Positions 5,924-15,913 of a DNA stretch of 64,000 bases are shown in pieces. Under the pieces are notes generated by a model, which saw only the letters and a list, made by a program, of their open reading frames with translations, searched no databases and was not told the DNA's origin. How positions within the stretch are numbered: position 1 is the first letter of the stretch; each line of letters begins with the position of its first letter. This DNA is from Mixta hanseatica. Lineage in GTDB: Bacteria; Pseudomonadota; Gammaproteobacteria; Enterobacterales; Enterobacteriaceae. The DNA is taken from assembly GCF_023517775.1 (NCBI RefSeq), contig NZ_CP082905.1, forward strand, positions 30,116 through 94,115, written 5' to 3'. The translations under genes were made by a program, and so were the position numbers.

Positions 5924-7060
5924 ATGAATGTTTTCACCAGAAAGCTGACAGCCGCGCTACCCGCTACGCTGCTATGCGTATCATTAAGTGGAGTTACGAC
6001 AATGAGTTATGCTGACACATCTAATCCGAACTCGCCTGTTTCAATGGTAGAAAAATGGGATAAAACCTTTGCAGAGAGCGATAAGGTTGATCATCGCAAG
6101 GTGGCATTCCAGAACCGTTACGGGATCATATTAGTAGGGGATCTTTACATCCCCAAAAACCGGGGCGAACGTAAACTGGCTGCGATTGCATTAAGTGGTC
6201 CTTTCGGTGCGGTCAAAGAGCAATCAAGCGGCCTGTATGCACAGACCCTGGCCGAACAGGGATTTGTTGCGCTGGCATTCGATCCTTCTTACACGGGTGA
6301 AAGTGGTGGCTATCCGCGTAATGTCGCCTCTCCGGATATCAACACTGAGGACTTTAGCGCGGCGGTTGATTTCCTTGGATTACAAAAAGAGGTGGATCGC
6401 CATCGTATTGGATTACTCGGTATTTGCGGCTGGGGAGGCATGGCACTCAATGCGGCGGCGATGGATACACGCGTAAAAGCAGTTGCAACCAGCGTGATGT
6501 ACGACATGAGCCGGGCGATGGGACATGGCGTTGGTGATGGCAAAGACCGTTATTCAACAGCCGATCGCCGTGCCGTATTACAGTACCTGAACGAGCAGCG
6601 CTGGAAAGATGCTGAAAGCGGAACTATCGCCCGCGGTAGTCACGATATTAATGTGGATAAGAATGGCAGCGTAAGCGCTTCTGAGCGAATTCTGCCGGAA
6701 ACATTACCCGCGAATCCACACCCGGTACTGAAAGAGTTTTTTGATTATTACAGAATGCCACGCGGCTTCCATGGGCGTTCTGTTAACTCTAATGGCGCAT
6801 GGAATGCAACGATGCCCTTGTCGTTTATGAATATGCCGCTGCTTAGCTACGCAAATGAAATCACTATTCCTGTGTTGATTGTTACAGGTGAAAAAGCGCA
6901 CTCGCGCTATTTTGCAGAAGATGCCTACAAAGCGGTTGGCAGCACTGAAAAAGAGCTTGTGATCGTCCCCGGCGCAAACCACGTGGACTTATACGACAAC
7001 GCTGCAGGTAAGATCCCTTTTGCCAGGTTTGAACAGTTTTTCAAAACCAGCTTAAGGTAA
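5924..7060 (+). CDS. exported alpha/beta hydrolase, dienelactone hydrolase-like
   Basis: 378 aa with a signal peptide (cleavage expected near SYADTS). The nucleophile elbow reads LLGICGWGG, so Cys takes the place of the usual Ser, as in dienelactone hydrolases. The late IPVLIVTGEKAHSR region and PGANHVDLYD supply the acid and the catalytic His. ATG 5924 has GGGGAA upstream. It probably hydrolyses a small ester, lactone or thioester in the periplasm; the substrate is unknown. Divergent from the LysR gene, which probably controls it. A terminator hairpin follows at 7083. Confidence 0.8.
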   Translation: MNVFTRKLTAALPATLLCVSLSGVTTMSYADTSNPNSPVSMVEKWDKTFAESDKVDHRKVAFQNRYGIILVGDLYIPKNRGERKLAAIALSGPFGAVKEQSSGLYAQTLAEQGFVALAFDPSYTGESGGYPRNVASPDINTEDFSAAVDFLGLQKEVDRHRIGLLGICGWGGMALNAAAMDTRVKAVATSVMYDMSRAMGHGVGDGKDRYSTADRRAVLQYLNEQRWKDAESGTIARGSHDINVDKNGSVSASERILPETLPANPHPVLKEFFDYYRMPRGFHGRSVNSNGAWNATMPLSFMNMPLLSYANEITIPVLIVTGEKAHSRYFAEDAYKAVGSTEKELVIVPGANHVDLYDNAAGKIPFARFEQFFKTSLR

Positions 7061-7082
7061 AAACGCAGCTCAGAATCGTTTA

Positions 7083-7111
7083 AAAGCCACCTGTAATACT
7101 CAGGTGGCTTT
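7083..7111 (+). terminator. terminator of the hydrolase gene
   Basis: AAAGCCACCTG and CAGGTGGCTTT form an 11-bp perfect stem with a 7-base loop. Confidence 0.7.
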
Positions 7112-7216
7112 GACTCTGGATCTATCCCGACATGATGTTACATAGAATCCTTATAATATCGCACTTCATTCTCACCCACTCTCATCGTTATTACATGAAT
7201 AGCGTTTATTTCGTTT

Positions 7217-7393
7217 ATGCCTGAAGAAGATCGGGCGCTATTCACAGGTCCTGATAATATTCATAATGCGTCATTAAACATCACAATAGATACAGGGGCG
7301 AGCCTGGCAGCAGAAGATAAATATTATGACAGGATACGCAATGGTATCCCGTCGATATTTCTACATTGTTCCGGTTTAATTGTTCCGATTTAA
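7217..7393 (+). CDS. short ORF of 58 aa, doubtful
   Basis: An ATG at 7217 opens 58 codons (MPEEDRALFTGPDN... to ...GLIVPI). There is no clear ribosome-binding site and I do not recognise the product. It could be a gene remnant in the otherwise empty 7112-7416 stretch. Confidence 0.2.
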   Translation: MPEEDRALFTGPDNIHNASLNITIDTGASLAAEDKYYDRIRNGIPSIFLHCSGLIVPI

Positions 7394-7416
7394 CTTTTAT
7401 AACCGATCAGCGTCAG

Positions 7417-8550
7417 TTAAGGCTTAAGGATAACCTTCGTCCATCCCTCATCGCGATCGTCAAAGTGCTTATATCCCTCAGGCGCCTCAGCAAGTGAAAG
7501 ACGGTGTGAGATTATGCCGCCCGGGCTGGCTTTACCCTGATGGATCAGACGGGCCAGCTGACGATTATAGGCTTTGGCGTTCGCCTGGCCGGTGCGGATT
7601 GACTGTCCTTTAAGCCAAAAACTGCCGAAATCAAACGGCATCTTACCTTCTTTGGCAAGGTCTGATGCAGCTCCCGGATCCTGCGGGATAAACACGCCAA
7701 CCACACCAATTCCCCCGGTTGCTTTGGTTGATGCAACGAGGCTGTTCATAGTGACCGAATTATCTTCATGGCCATGTTTGTTACAGCACTGATAGCCCAC
7801 GCATTCACAGCCACAGTCAGTGCCGCGTCCGTCAGTTAAGTCGAGAATTCGTTGCACGGCTTCATCGCCGGTCGCATTGATGCCCGTCGCCCCCATTTTC
7901 TCTGCCAGCGCTAAACGGTCCTGGTGTGTATCCACTACAAATACCTGTGAAGCGCCTTTTATCATGGCTGAGTGTGCGGCCATCAGACCCACCGGCCCCG
8001 CGCCGTAAATGGCTACGCTTTCGCCAGGCTTTAATCCGGCGAGTTCTGTCGCATGCCAGCCGGTAGGGAAAATGTCAGAGAGCATCACATAATCATCTTC
8101 TTTTTCTACTGCGTCAGGCGGAAGCACCAGGCAGTTAAAGTCTGCAAAGGGGACCCGAAGCAGTTCCGCCTGACCACCCTCCCAGGAGCCCATTTCAGCA
8201 AAACCATAGGCCGCGCCCACAGCACCGGGATTGGTGGTGAGGCAAAAACCGGTCAGACCTTTTTCACAATTCTCGCAAAAACCGCATCCGACATTAAATG
8301 GCAGACAGACATAGTCACCGACCTTAACACGCTCCACTCCTGAGCCAATTTCAACCACCTCACCCAGGTTTTCGTGCCCCAAAATACGTCCCTGCTCAAA
8401 GCTGGTCCGACCCTCGTACATGTGCAAATCCGATCCACAAATATTGGTGGTGGTAATGCGGACAAGCACATCGGTGGGGCGAACAATTTTTGCATCCGGC
8501 ACGTCTTTAACTTTTACATCATAGGGACCGTTGTAAATAACTGCTTTCAT
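7417..8550 (-). CDS. fdhA: glutathione-independent formaldehyde dehydrogenase, zinc-dependent MDR family
   Basis: 377 aa from the ATG at 8550 (MKAVIYNGPYDVKV), which has AGGAGAA upstream; the longer frame to 8652 has no such site. Catalytic zinc ligands lie in ICGSDLHMYEG and GHENLGEVVE. The structural zinc loop is CGFCENCEKGLTGFC. The Rossmann motif is YGAGPVGLMAAH. The insert CGCECVGYQCCNKHGHE and the ending match the Pseudomonas-type NAD-dependent formaldehyde dehydrogenase group. It would oxidise formaldehyde without glutathione and so complement the frmA route nearby. Confidence 0.8.
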   Translation of the reverse strand: MKAVIYNGPYDVKVKDVPDAKIVRPTDVLVRITTTNICGSDLHMYEGRTSFEQGRILGHENLGEVVEIGSGVERVKVGDYVCLPFNVGCGFCENCEKGLTGFCLTTNPGAVGAAYGFAEMGSWEGGQAELLRVPFADFNCLVLPPDAVEKEDDYVMLSDIFPTGWHATELAGLKPGESVAIYGAGPVGLMAAHSAMIKGASQVFVVDTHQDRLALAEKMGATGINATGDEAVQRILDLTDGRGTDCGCECVGYQCCNKHGHEDNSVTMNSLVASTKATGGIGVVGVFIPQDPGAASDLAKEGKMPFDFGSFWLKGQSIRTGQANAKAYNRQLARLIHQGKASPGGIISHRLSLAEAPEGYKHFDDRDEGWTKVILKP

Positions 8551-8621
8551 GATCTTCTCCTGCTTGCGGCCGGAAAGGTGTGGCTGCCCTACCGGGTAAG
8601 TGTCAACTAAGTTTAGCTGCC

Positions 8622-8891
8622 ATGATTGATAACGCAATCGACAGCAAGGCAATCGGGAGGTTTCTTATCGGATACGTTGAGGAATGCTGGCCGGGGATGA
8701 CGGTCAAAGACAGCCGGGAAAAGGTCAGGATCATGCCGCATCAAGCCGAGCGGCAGCAGCCGGTAGCGTTGCGGGAATATTTGCGTAAAACAGTTATCAA
8801 TTATCGGCAGCAATCTCAGACGCAGCCTGAAGGTAAAGACCCGATTTATCAGAAAGATGATTTACCTTACACCCGGCCAGTTTTTGCCTGA
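8622..8891 (+). CDS. diverged homologue of DNA polymerase III theta subunit (HolE-like)
   Basis: 89 aa from ATG 8622. The C-terminal half (MPHQAERQQPVALREYLRK... to ...DPIYQKDD) aligns clearly with the theta-like protein at 15015-15272 (IPQQTEMEQPAGLREYFRE... to ...DSVYQKEE). The N-terminal half does not match the theta fold, which points to a rearranged or decaying copy. No good ribosome-binding site is seen. It sits between the formaldehyde dehydrogenase and the IS3 element. Confidence 0.45.
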   Translation: MIDNAIDSKAIGRFLIGYVEECWPGMTVKDSREKVRIMPHQAERQQPVALREYLRKTVINYRQQSQTQPEGKDPIYQKDDLPYTRPVFA

Positions 8892-9028
8892 TTCACTGCC
8901 AGAACCTTCTCAGAGAGGCACTTCCCGTTAGATACAGAGGTCGCTAAAACCCTGGCCTCGCTGAGCCTGGCACCCTGGATATGGGTTGAACCGCTCCGGT
9001 TTTCCTGGAGAGTATTTTGCCTGAGTGA

Positions 9029-9916
9029 TCAGGCTGCCACATCCCGGTCATTCAGCGAAGCGTAATAGGCTTTTTCTGCCTCCACTGGCGGGATATATCC
9101 GGTCCGTTCCATCAATCGGTGATTATTGTACCAGTCCACCCATTTCAGCGTAGCCAGCTCAACATCCTGTCGGGTTTTCCAGCTTTGCCTGTGGATCACC
9201 TCCGCTTTGTACAACCCGTTGATACTTTCTGCCATCGCATTGTCATATGAGTCGCCCGTGCTGCCTGTTGAAGCCAGCAGCTCCGCGTCCTGCAGCCGTT
9301 GCGTGTACGCCAGTGACACATATTGCGAACCTTTGTCGCTGTGATGGATGGTACCGCTCGGGCGTCTGGCCCACAGCGCCTGCTCCAGTGCATCCAGCAC
9401 GAACGACGTTTCCATCGTGGATGAGACCCGCCAGCTCACGATAACACCGGCGAACACATCAATGATGAAGGCCACATATGCGAACCCCTGCCAGGTGCTG
9501 ACGTAGGTAAAATCGGCCACCCAAAGACTATCGGGCCGTTCAGCCACGAACTGCCGGTTCACCCGATCCTGCGGTGTTTCGGCTTTGTTGCTGCGGGTGG
9601 TTCTGACACTTTTGCCGCGTGTCACCCCACGTAGCTGCAGGGCTTTCATCAGGCGCTCAATGGTGCAGCGGGCAACGCCGACACCTTCACGTTTTAGCTG
9701 TCGCCAGACCTTACGCACACCGTAAACGCTGTAGTTTTCTTCGTATACGCGCTGTATCTCAGGTATCAGCACGGCATCGCGTTTATCCCGACTACTGCGT
9801 CGTTCAGGACACTTCCGGCGTTGCTGATGCCAGTAGTACGTTGACGGAGCAATATCCAGCTCATGACAGACTGGCCCGACCCCGTGTTCACCGCTCAGAT
9901 TTTCCAGAAGCGGCAT
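9029..9916 (-). CDS. IS3-family transposase OrfB (DDE integrase core)
   Basis: 295 aa. The rve catalytic core shows WVADFTYV, HHSDKGSQYVS and DNAMAESINGLYKAE, which are the D, D and E residues of the IS3-type transposase. The start overlaps the OrfA stop in TAATG. An A6 run (AAAAAAT, about 9917-9924 on the minus strand) is positioned for the -1 frameshift that makes the active OrfAB fusion. Both frames are intact, so the element may be active. Confidence 0.92.
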   Translation of the reverse strand: MPLLENLSGEHGVGPVCHELDIAPSTYYWHQQRRKCPERRSSRDKRDAVLIPEIQRVYEENYSVYGVRKVWRQLKREGVGVARCTIERLMKALQLRGVTRGKSVRTTRSNKAETPQDRVNRQFVAERPDSLWVADFTYVSTWQGFAYVAFIIDVFAGVIVSWRVSSTMETSFVLDALEQALWARRPSGTIHHSDKGSQYVSLAYTQRLQDAELLASTGSTGDSYDNAMAESINGLYKAEVIHRQSWKTRQDVELATLKWVDWYNNHRLMERTGYIPPVEAEKAYYASLNDRDVAA

Positions 9917-10239
9917 TATTTTTTCCAGTGGCGGTCGAGCTCCGCCTGGGCAAAATACGCTGAAGCCTGACGCAGAATATCATTGCTGCGGCGCAGCTCG
10001 CGGACTTCCCGCTCCAGTTCTTTCAGACGCTGGCGTTCGCTGGCAGTCAGCGCATTCTGCTCATCATCAACGGGCTCCTGCTGACGGATCCAGATACGCA
10101 ATGTCTCGGGAGTGCAGCCGATCTTAGGGGCAATGGAGCAGATAGCGGCCCATTGTGAGTTGTAGGTATTCTGGTTTTCCAGAACCATACGAATAGCGCG
10201 TTGACGAACTTCAGGGGGAAATCGGTTATGTTTTGTCAT
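9916..10239 (-). CDS. IS3-family transposase OrfA (helix-turn-helix)
   Basis: 107 aa from the ATG at 10239 (MTKHNRFPPEVRQRA), with AGAGAGG upstream. It contains a helix-turn-helix (APKIGCTPETLRIWIRQ) that binds the element ends, then a leucine-zipper-like coiled coil (ERQRLKELEREVRELRRSN). It ends on the A6 slippery run used to fuse with OrfB. Confidence 0.9.
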   Translation of the reverse strand: MTKHNRFPPEVRQRAIRMVLENQNTYNSQWAAICSIAPKIGCTPETLRIWIRQQEPVDDEQNALTASERQRLKELEREVRELRRSNDILRQASAYFAQAELDRHWKK

Positions 10240-10348
10240 CCTGGTTACCTCTCTCAAAGAGTGTAGTCTCCAGGATTACCGGGGCGGTTCAGTCTCATGG
10301 TTATTTCCCCTGACAGGGAGTCAGGGGAAGTATCTTTATAGCCGGACG

Positions 10349-10747
10349 TCAGATGAACGTATAAGCCGTGATTTTGTTACCCGCAGGGTCTCGCAGGTAG
10401 GCTGCATAGGCTCCAAGGAGATGGTTGCGCGGGCCAGGCTGGCCTTCATCTTTCCCTCCGGCGGCAAGGCCGGCTGCGTGGAAAGCATCAACCTCTTCCG
10501 GACTTGCAGCTGCAAATCCAACAGTCACGCCGTTGGCCGATGGCGCTTCGCCATTGCCCGGACGTGCAATAATAAAGGCTGGCTTTTCGCGACCATAGAG
10601 TACCCAGCCGTTGCCAAACGGGCCGAGGTTGTTGATGCCAAGCGTTCCGAGTACAGCATCGTAAAAAGCAGCAGATGTTTCGACATCGGATGCACCGATG
10701 AACACGTGAGAAAAGATGTCATTACCAGAAATTACAGGTGTTGCCAT
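10349..10747 (-). CDS. VOC-family protein (glyoxalase/bleomycin-resistance fold)
   Basis: 132 aa with paired beta-alpha-beta-beta-beta modules. It begins FSHVFIGASDVETSAAFYDAVL and ends LRDPAGNKITAYTF, the usual VOC signatures with potential metal ligands at both ends. It lies 43 bases after frmA on the same strand, so it is probably the third gene of frmR-frmA-VOC. Role by context: handling of formaldehyde or another reactive carbonyl. The IS3 element begins 57 bases beyond its stop. Confidence 0.85.
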   Translation of the reverse strand: MATPVISGNDIFSHVFIGASDVETSAAFYDAVLGTLGINNLGPFGNGWVLYGREKPAFIIARPGNGEAPSANGVTVGFAAASPEEVDAFHAAGLAAGGKDEGQPGPRNHLLGAYAAYLRDPAGNKITAYTFI

Positions 10748-10790
10748 GATTCATTTCCTTCAGTTTGTATTTGTTAAGGTCAGGGCGGGA

Positions 10791-11930
<1,140 letters not shown>

Positions 11931-12206
11931 CTATTTAAGATAGGCACGAACCAGTTCAATCGTATCGTCAACGGATTTACTGATTTCATGGCTGTAGCTG
12001 TCATTCTGGTCAAAGGTTTCCCGTATGTGGCTCTCCAGCACCTCTGCCATAAGACCGTTAGCTGCTCCGCGAACGGCAGCTATCTGCTGAAGAACGGAAC
12101 GGCATTCAGTGCCATTTTCAAGCGCTCTTTCCAGAGCATCAATCTGACCCCGAATGCGGCGAACCCGGGTAAGGACCTTTTTTTTCTCTTCAGGAGTACT
12201 GGGCAT
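11931..12206 (-). CDS. frmR: FrmR, formaldehyde-responsive repressor
   Basis: 91 aa, RcnR/CsoR-type all-helical repressor ([21 protein letters not shown]). Cys36 in [11 protein letters not shown] and the N-terminal Pro are the residues that react with formaldehyde in FrmR. GATGAGG is the ribosome-binding site. It is the first gene of frmR-frmA-VOC and presumably binds the palindrome at 12235-12283. Confidence 0.93.
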   Translation of the reverse strand: MPSTPEEKKKVLTRVRRIRGQIDALERALENGTECRSVLQQIAAVRGAANGLMAEVLESHIRETFDQNDSYSHEISKSVDDTIELVRAYLK

Positions 12207-12234
12207 TGTTTACCTCATCTTTTTTGATCTTAGA

Positions 12235-12283
12235 TACTATAGTGGGGTATGTGCTTTTCGTCAACATATACCCCACCATAGTA
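12235..12283 (-). promoter_or_regulatory. FrmR-type operator/promoter of frmR
   Basis: TACTATAGTGGGGTAT (12235-12250) and ATACCCCACCATAGTA (12268-12283) are inverted with one mismatch. The pattern of AT flanks around a G/C run matches operators of the RcnR/FrmR family. It lies 29 bases upstream of the frmR start. Confidence 0.75.
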
Positions 12284-12480
12284 TAAAGGGTGGGGCAGAG
12301 AAAAAACACTGAGCGTTTTTTATTTATGATATAAATCATATTGTTAGTTAATTACTGGCTGTGATCCGGTCGGAAGGAAAGTTGCTACTAAAATGATATC
12401 TACGGATACGGAATTTGGTGCGTAGACAGTTCTGTTAAATTTCGCCAGATATTGGCTCTCTTTGATGGTCAAAAAATGAG

Positions 12481-12518
12481 CCTAACGTACAGTAATTTTC
12501 GATATCCAAACTGACCCC
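12481..12518 (+). repeat. Tn3-family terminal inverted repeat (right end), type 1
   Basis: 38 bp ending ...AAACTGACCCC; read inward it begins GGGGTCAGTTTGG and ends TACGTTAGG, the Tn3-family end pattern. The element lies to the left, and no matching left end is found in the window. It abuts the truncated dehydrogenase gene exactly. Confidence 0.75.
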
Positions 12519-13486
12519 TAATTGAAGATTTGAGGCTTCCCAACCCATCCATGCCCGTGGGGCGTGATCTTTTGGTCAGAGTCAGAGCGGTCGCGGTTAA
12601 TCCACGTGATCTGAAAAGCCGGCGAAACATAAGCCCTGTTGCAGGCAACCCGGTAGTTATGGGATACGACGCTTCCGGTGTTGTCGAAGCAACCGGCCCG
12701 GATGTAACGTTGTTCAGGCCTGGTGATCACATTTTCTATGCCGGTGTGCTCGATCGTCAGGGAGCCAACGCAGAGTTTCAGCTGGTTGACGAACGTATTA
12801 CGGGGATCAAGCCGGCAGCACTGAGTTTTGAAACTGCCGCGTCAATTCCCCTGACCGGTCTGACAGCCTGGGAAATGTTATTTGATCGTCTGCAGTTGTC
12901 AGTGAACGGCGAGGCTGATCAGACACTATTGATGCTTGGTGGTGCGGGCGGTGTCTCTTGTATGGCTATACAACTTGCGCGCATCCTGAGTCGGGTGAAC
13001 ATCATCGGGACAGCGTCACGGCAGGAGAGCGCCAGAGCAGTTCGCGGATTTGGTGCGCATTATGTTCTGGACCATTCTCGCGCGCTTGCGCCACAGGTTG
13101 CCAGCCTTGCTGGACTCCCTCCCATTACCCGGATTTTCTCGACGCATACTACGTCATCTGCCTGGGAAAATATGGCAGAAATCATTGCCCCACAAGGCCG
13201 TATCGGACTCATCGACGATCCTGAACCACTGGATCTGCGTTTGATCAAATTTAAAAGCGTTTCTGTTCACTGGGAGGCAATGTTTACCCGCCCAATGCAT
13301 GCTACTGCGGACATGTCTAAACAGCATGATATTCTTAACAAACTCTCATGCATGCTGGATTCCGGTAAGCTCAAACCTCCGTTGCTGGCAGAGTATGGCA
13401 GGCTGAATGCTAAAGCACTTCGCCGGGCTCATGAGGACATGGAAAATAAAAATGTGAACGGGAAAATTGTTTTTTCAGGGTTCTGA
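12519..13486 (+). pseudogene. 5'-truncated zinc-type alcohol dehydrogenase (MDR family)
   Basis: The frame is read from TTG 12530 (RLPNPSMPVGRDLLVRVRAV) to the stop at 13486, about 318 aa. It has the MDR signs VMGYDASGVVEATGPDV and LMLGGAGGVSCMAIQLA. Family members start about 25 residues earlier with a strand-forming segment, and that part is missing. The coding sequence begins 12 bases after a Tn3-family end, so insertion removed the 5' end and promoter. The product is probably not made or not functional. Confidence 0.75.
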
Positions 13487-13806
13487 TGAACAGGCCTGTC
13501 AGAGTAAAAAAAGATTCGGGTTCAGCACAATGCTGAATTCTGTCTGGCTATAGAGTAAGAATCGTACCGGAATTGAGCATTTACCCTCAGTACCTGCGGA
13601 TGAAAAAGCAGTCTGCCCTGACATACTGAACAATCCCTTCTCATAAGATGCCTCTCTTTTGCTGTTTAAAGAGCTGACCAGTCCGGGCGGAGACTGACCT
13701 CGTTCCGCTTTCCAAGCGACCCCCTTGTTGAAAGTGCGACAAAAGAGATAGAGCGAATGACTATACTTCGCTCATAGCTGCCCGTCATGCCAGCTCAAAA
13801 AATAGG

Positions 13807-13844
13807 CTTAACGTAGGATATTTTCCGTTTTCCAAGCGGCCCCC
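13807..13844 (+). repeat. Tn3-family terminal inverted repeat (right end), type 2, copy a
   Basis: 38 bp ending TTTTCCAAGCGGCCCC, nearly the same as 14359-14396 and in the same orientation. It abuts an internal part of tnpA, so one element end cuts a related transposase gene. A shorter look-alike (CTTTCCAAGCGACCCC) lies near 13709-13724. Confidence 0.8.
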
Positions 13845-14363
13845 ATAAAGCAGGGAACGGTAACAGCATCACTGATGATGAAAAAGCTGGCAAGCTATCC
13901 GAAGCAGAATGGTCTGGCAAAGGCGCTGAGAGAGATTGGCCGCATCGAAAGGTCATTGTTTATGCTGGACTGGTTCAGGGATCCTTTACTGCGTCGACGC
14001 GTACAGGCGGGGCTGAATAAAGGTGAGGCTCGCAATGCCCTTGCGCGAGCGGTCTTTATGCATCGGCTGGGTGAAATCAGAGATCGGGGGCTGGAGAATC
14101 AGAGCTATCGAGCCAGCGGTCTGACGTTGCTGACTGCGGCGATCTCACTGTGGAATACGGTATATATAGAAAGAGCGATAGATTCTTTGAGACGAAAAGG
14201 GATCCCGATTAATGAGCAACTGATTACCCATCTGTCACCACTGGGATGGGAACATATCAACCTGAGCGGGGATTACGTCTGGAGAACGAACCTCAAACTG
14301 GGACAGGGTAAATACCGCGCATTACGCTCAGTGAATAGTAATGTGTACAAAAAACAGGCTTAG
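13845..14363 (+). pseudogene. C-terminal fragment of a Tn3-family transposase (tnpA)
   Basis: The open frame starts at the repeat junction ([19 protein letters not shown]) and runs to the stop at 14363, about 170 aa. [34 protein letters not shown] and [17 protein letters not shown] are typical of the last sixth of Tn3-family TnpA. Roughly 800 N-terminal residues are missing. The stop overlaps the 38-bp end at 14359, the normal arrangement at a transposon end. Confidence 0.85.
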
Positions 14364-14396
14364 CGTAGGATAATTTCCGTTTTCCAAGCGGACCCC
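14359..14396 (+). repeat. Tn3-family terminal inverted repeat (right end), type 2, copy b
   Basis: 38 bp; read inward it begins GGGGTCCGCTTGGAAAACGG and ends CGCTAAG. It terminates the tnpA fragment and abuts the truncated DUF1173 gene. Confidence 0.85.
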
Positions 14397-14974
14397 AGGA
14401 AGGTCACCTCAGCGGCACGCTGCCGCTCGGTCAGGCCGCAGGTTTTCCGGCTCTGGACGTACCGGCAGATTTAATCAGTCGCCTGAACCGGAGTTTTGCC
14501 CGTGAGCTTGGCGACTGGCGGCGCGGACAGAAAGTCATGTTGATTGCCGAAACCGATCCGCCGGTGAAAAAATTCAGACAGCGTGACGGGAAACCTGTGC
14601 CGTACAGCACCTGCAGGGTTATCGATGCGGCCCTGATGACCGTCAGTGCCCGGTTTATTCCTCTCGACTCCTCCTGGGAGGGCGTGATCGAAGAAAAACT
14701 CTGGCAGGAGAAGCGGCATTTCATCAAGCCTCTGCGTTATGACGGCGAGGCGGACGTTTTCCCTGATTTTTTGCTGAAAGATGTGCCGGGCAGGGAGATT
14801 GTGCCGCTCGAAGTATTTGGTATGAACACGCCTGATTATCTCGCGCGTAAGGCGGTCAAGCTTGCACATTATCGCGAAGAATATGGCGAGGGGAACTGGT
14901 GGTGCTGGGACGCTTACACGGCAGGTGCTGCTAATAACATCCCGCCGTTTCCTGATAGCCAGCTCATAAAATAA
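14397..14974 (+). pseudogene. C-terminal fragment of a DUF1173-family plasmid protein
   Basis: A frame open from the transposon end (EGHLSGTLPLGQAAGFPALD) continues through ATG 14537 to the stop at 14974, about 192 aa. IPLEVFGMNTPDYLARK-like text and the YGEGNWWCWDAY ending match DUF1173 proteins of plasmids, which are about twice as long. The Tn3-family insertion removed the 5' half. Function unknown. Confidence 0.6.
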
Positions 14975-15014
14975 GTCAGCCCGTGGCAGGGGAATTTCAT
15001 TCAAATCCCCGGGC

Positions 15015-15272
15015 TTATTTACTCTCTTCTTTCTGATAGACCGAATCGGTACCTTTTGGGAACTGCAGCGCGACAGATCGGTAGTGCTGCAGCCTTTCAC
15101 GGAAATATTCTCGCAGTCCAGCAGGCTGTTCCATTTCTGTCTGCTGTGGAATTACCGGCAAATTCAGACGTTCTTTATAAGCCACTCCGGAGGCTGCCAG
15201 GTCAACATTGATTTTATCCCGTTCTTCACTGGTACGGGCGGCAAGATTATGGCCAGTTTCAGTACGGTTCAT
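15015..15272 (-). CDS. plasmid homologue of DNA polymerase III theta subunit
   Basis: 85 aa. The core SEERDKINVDLAASGVAYKE, then RLNLPVIPQQTEMEQPAGLREYFRERL, aligns with E. coli HolE (theta) and the phage P1 Hot protein. Theta binds and stabilises the epsilon proofreading subunit. An N-terminal extension and a C-terminal tail (DSVYQKEE) are extra. The ATG overlaps the stop of the gene before it (ATGA), so the two are co-transcribed. A decayed relative is at 8622-8891. Confidence 0.8.
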   Translation of the reverse strand: MNRTETGHNLAARTSEERDKINVDLAASGVAYKERLNLPVIPQQTEMEQPAGLREYFRERLQHYRSVALQFPKGTDSVYQKEESK

Positions 15273-15628
15273 GATTTTGCGTCTTCATTGATATTAAAAA
15301 AACCAACTCTATCCGTTCTGCCATCAAGGGCACCAGGTAAAGGGAATAAGCCAAAAAAATCGTTGTAAACCAGTGGAATAATATGAGTTATATTAGTATC
15401 CAGCCCCAGATCCAGCATAGCCTGATACGCCTCCGTTCGGTTAGCAAACTCTTCAGCATATTCAGCATCAGATGAATAGATAGGCTCTCGTCTTTCGGTC
15501 TCATTTAAGGCAATAAAGGAGCGTCTTTCCGTATCAAACAGCGCAAATCCTACCACGCCAGCTATGTGGTCCTTTTCTAACTGTTGGTTAAGCAGTGCCA
15601 AATTTTTACGGGAAAATTTTGAGCTCAC
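15269..15628 (-). CDS. hypothetical protein, 119 aa, co-transcribed with the theta homologue
   Basis: I do not recognise this protein. It reads MSSKFSRKNLALLNQQLEKD and then mixed alpha/beta text with LGLDTNITHIIPLVYNDFF. It has no signal peptide and no membrane helix. The 4-base overlap with the theta gene implies translational coupling. It lies just left of the RepFIB origin and is divergent from rep. Confidence 0.55.
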   Translation of the reverse strand: MSSKFSRKNLALLNQQLEKDHIAGVVGFALFDTERRSFIALNETERREPIYSSDAEYAEEFANRTEAYQAMLDLGLDTNITHIIPLVYNDFFGLFPLPGALDGRTDRVGFFNINEDAKS

Positions 15629-15768
15629 AATGTCCCCTTACAGTTATACAGCCGTTTCGTTATCCACTGGATAGAATAACAACAGGATCATATAGGCATA
15701 AGTGTAGATCAACAAAGAATAAGATCTGACTGAACCCAGCAGGAATGCCCCTCTCAGGGGAACTCAAT

Positions 15769-15868
15769 ACACTATAGCGGGTGACCGATACACTGGAAAG
15801 GGTAATACATCCACTGTACAGGGTAGATAGTCCACTATACCGGGTGGAACTGCTCCACTGTCACGGGT
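15769..15868 (+). repeat. iteron array upstream of the RepFIB-type initiator gene
   Basis: Five 14-bp iterons of form (C/A)CACT(G/A)N(A/C)N(G/C)GGGT start at 15769, 15790, 15811, 15832 and 15855, that is 21, 21, 21 and 23 bases apart, or two helix turns. They are probable Rep binding sites for origin activity and autorepression. Confidence 0.85.
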
Positions 15869-15913
15869 AGTATGATAATACTGTCCACACCGGCGCTAAT
15901 GTTGAATAAATAT

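Larger units (their letters stand above)
8987..10291 (-). mobile_element. IS3-family insertion sequence, 1305 bp
   Basis: The ends are 25-bp imperfect inverted repeats starting TGAACCGCTCCGG (8987-9011) and TGAACCGCCCCGG (10267-10291), with 3 mismatches. Inside are orfA and orfB in the IS3 arrangement. The bases flanking the two ends (GGT and GTC) are not a duplication, so one side may have been rearranged after insertion. Confidence 0.9.

Noticed and set aside
8987..10291. Target-site duplication of the IS3 element
   Set aside because: The flanking triplets GGT and GTC differ, and no 3-5 bp duplication fits.
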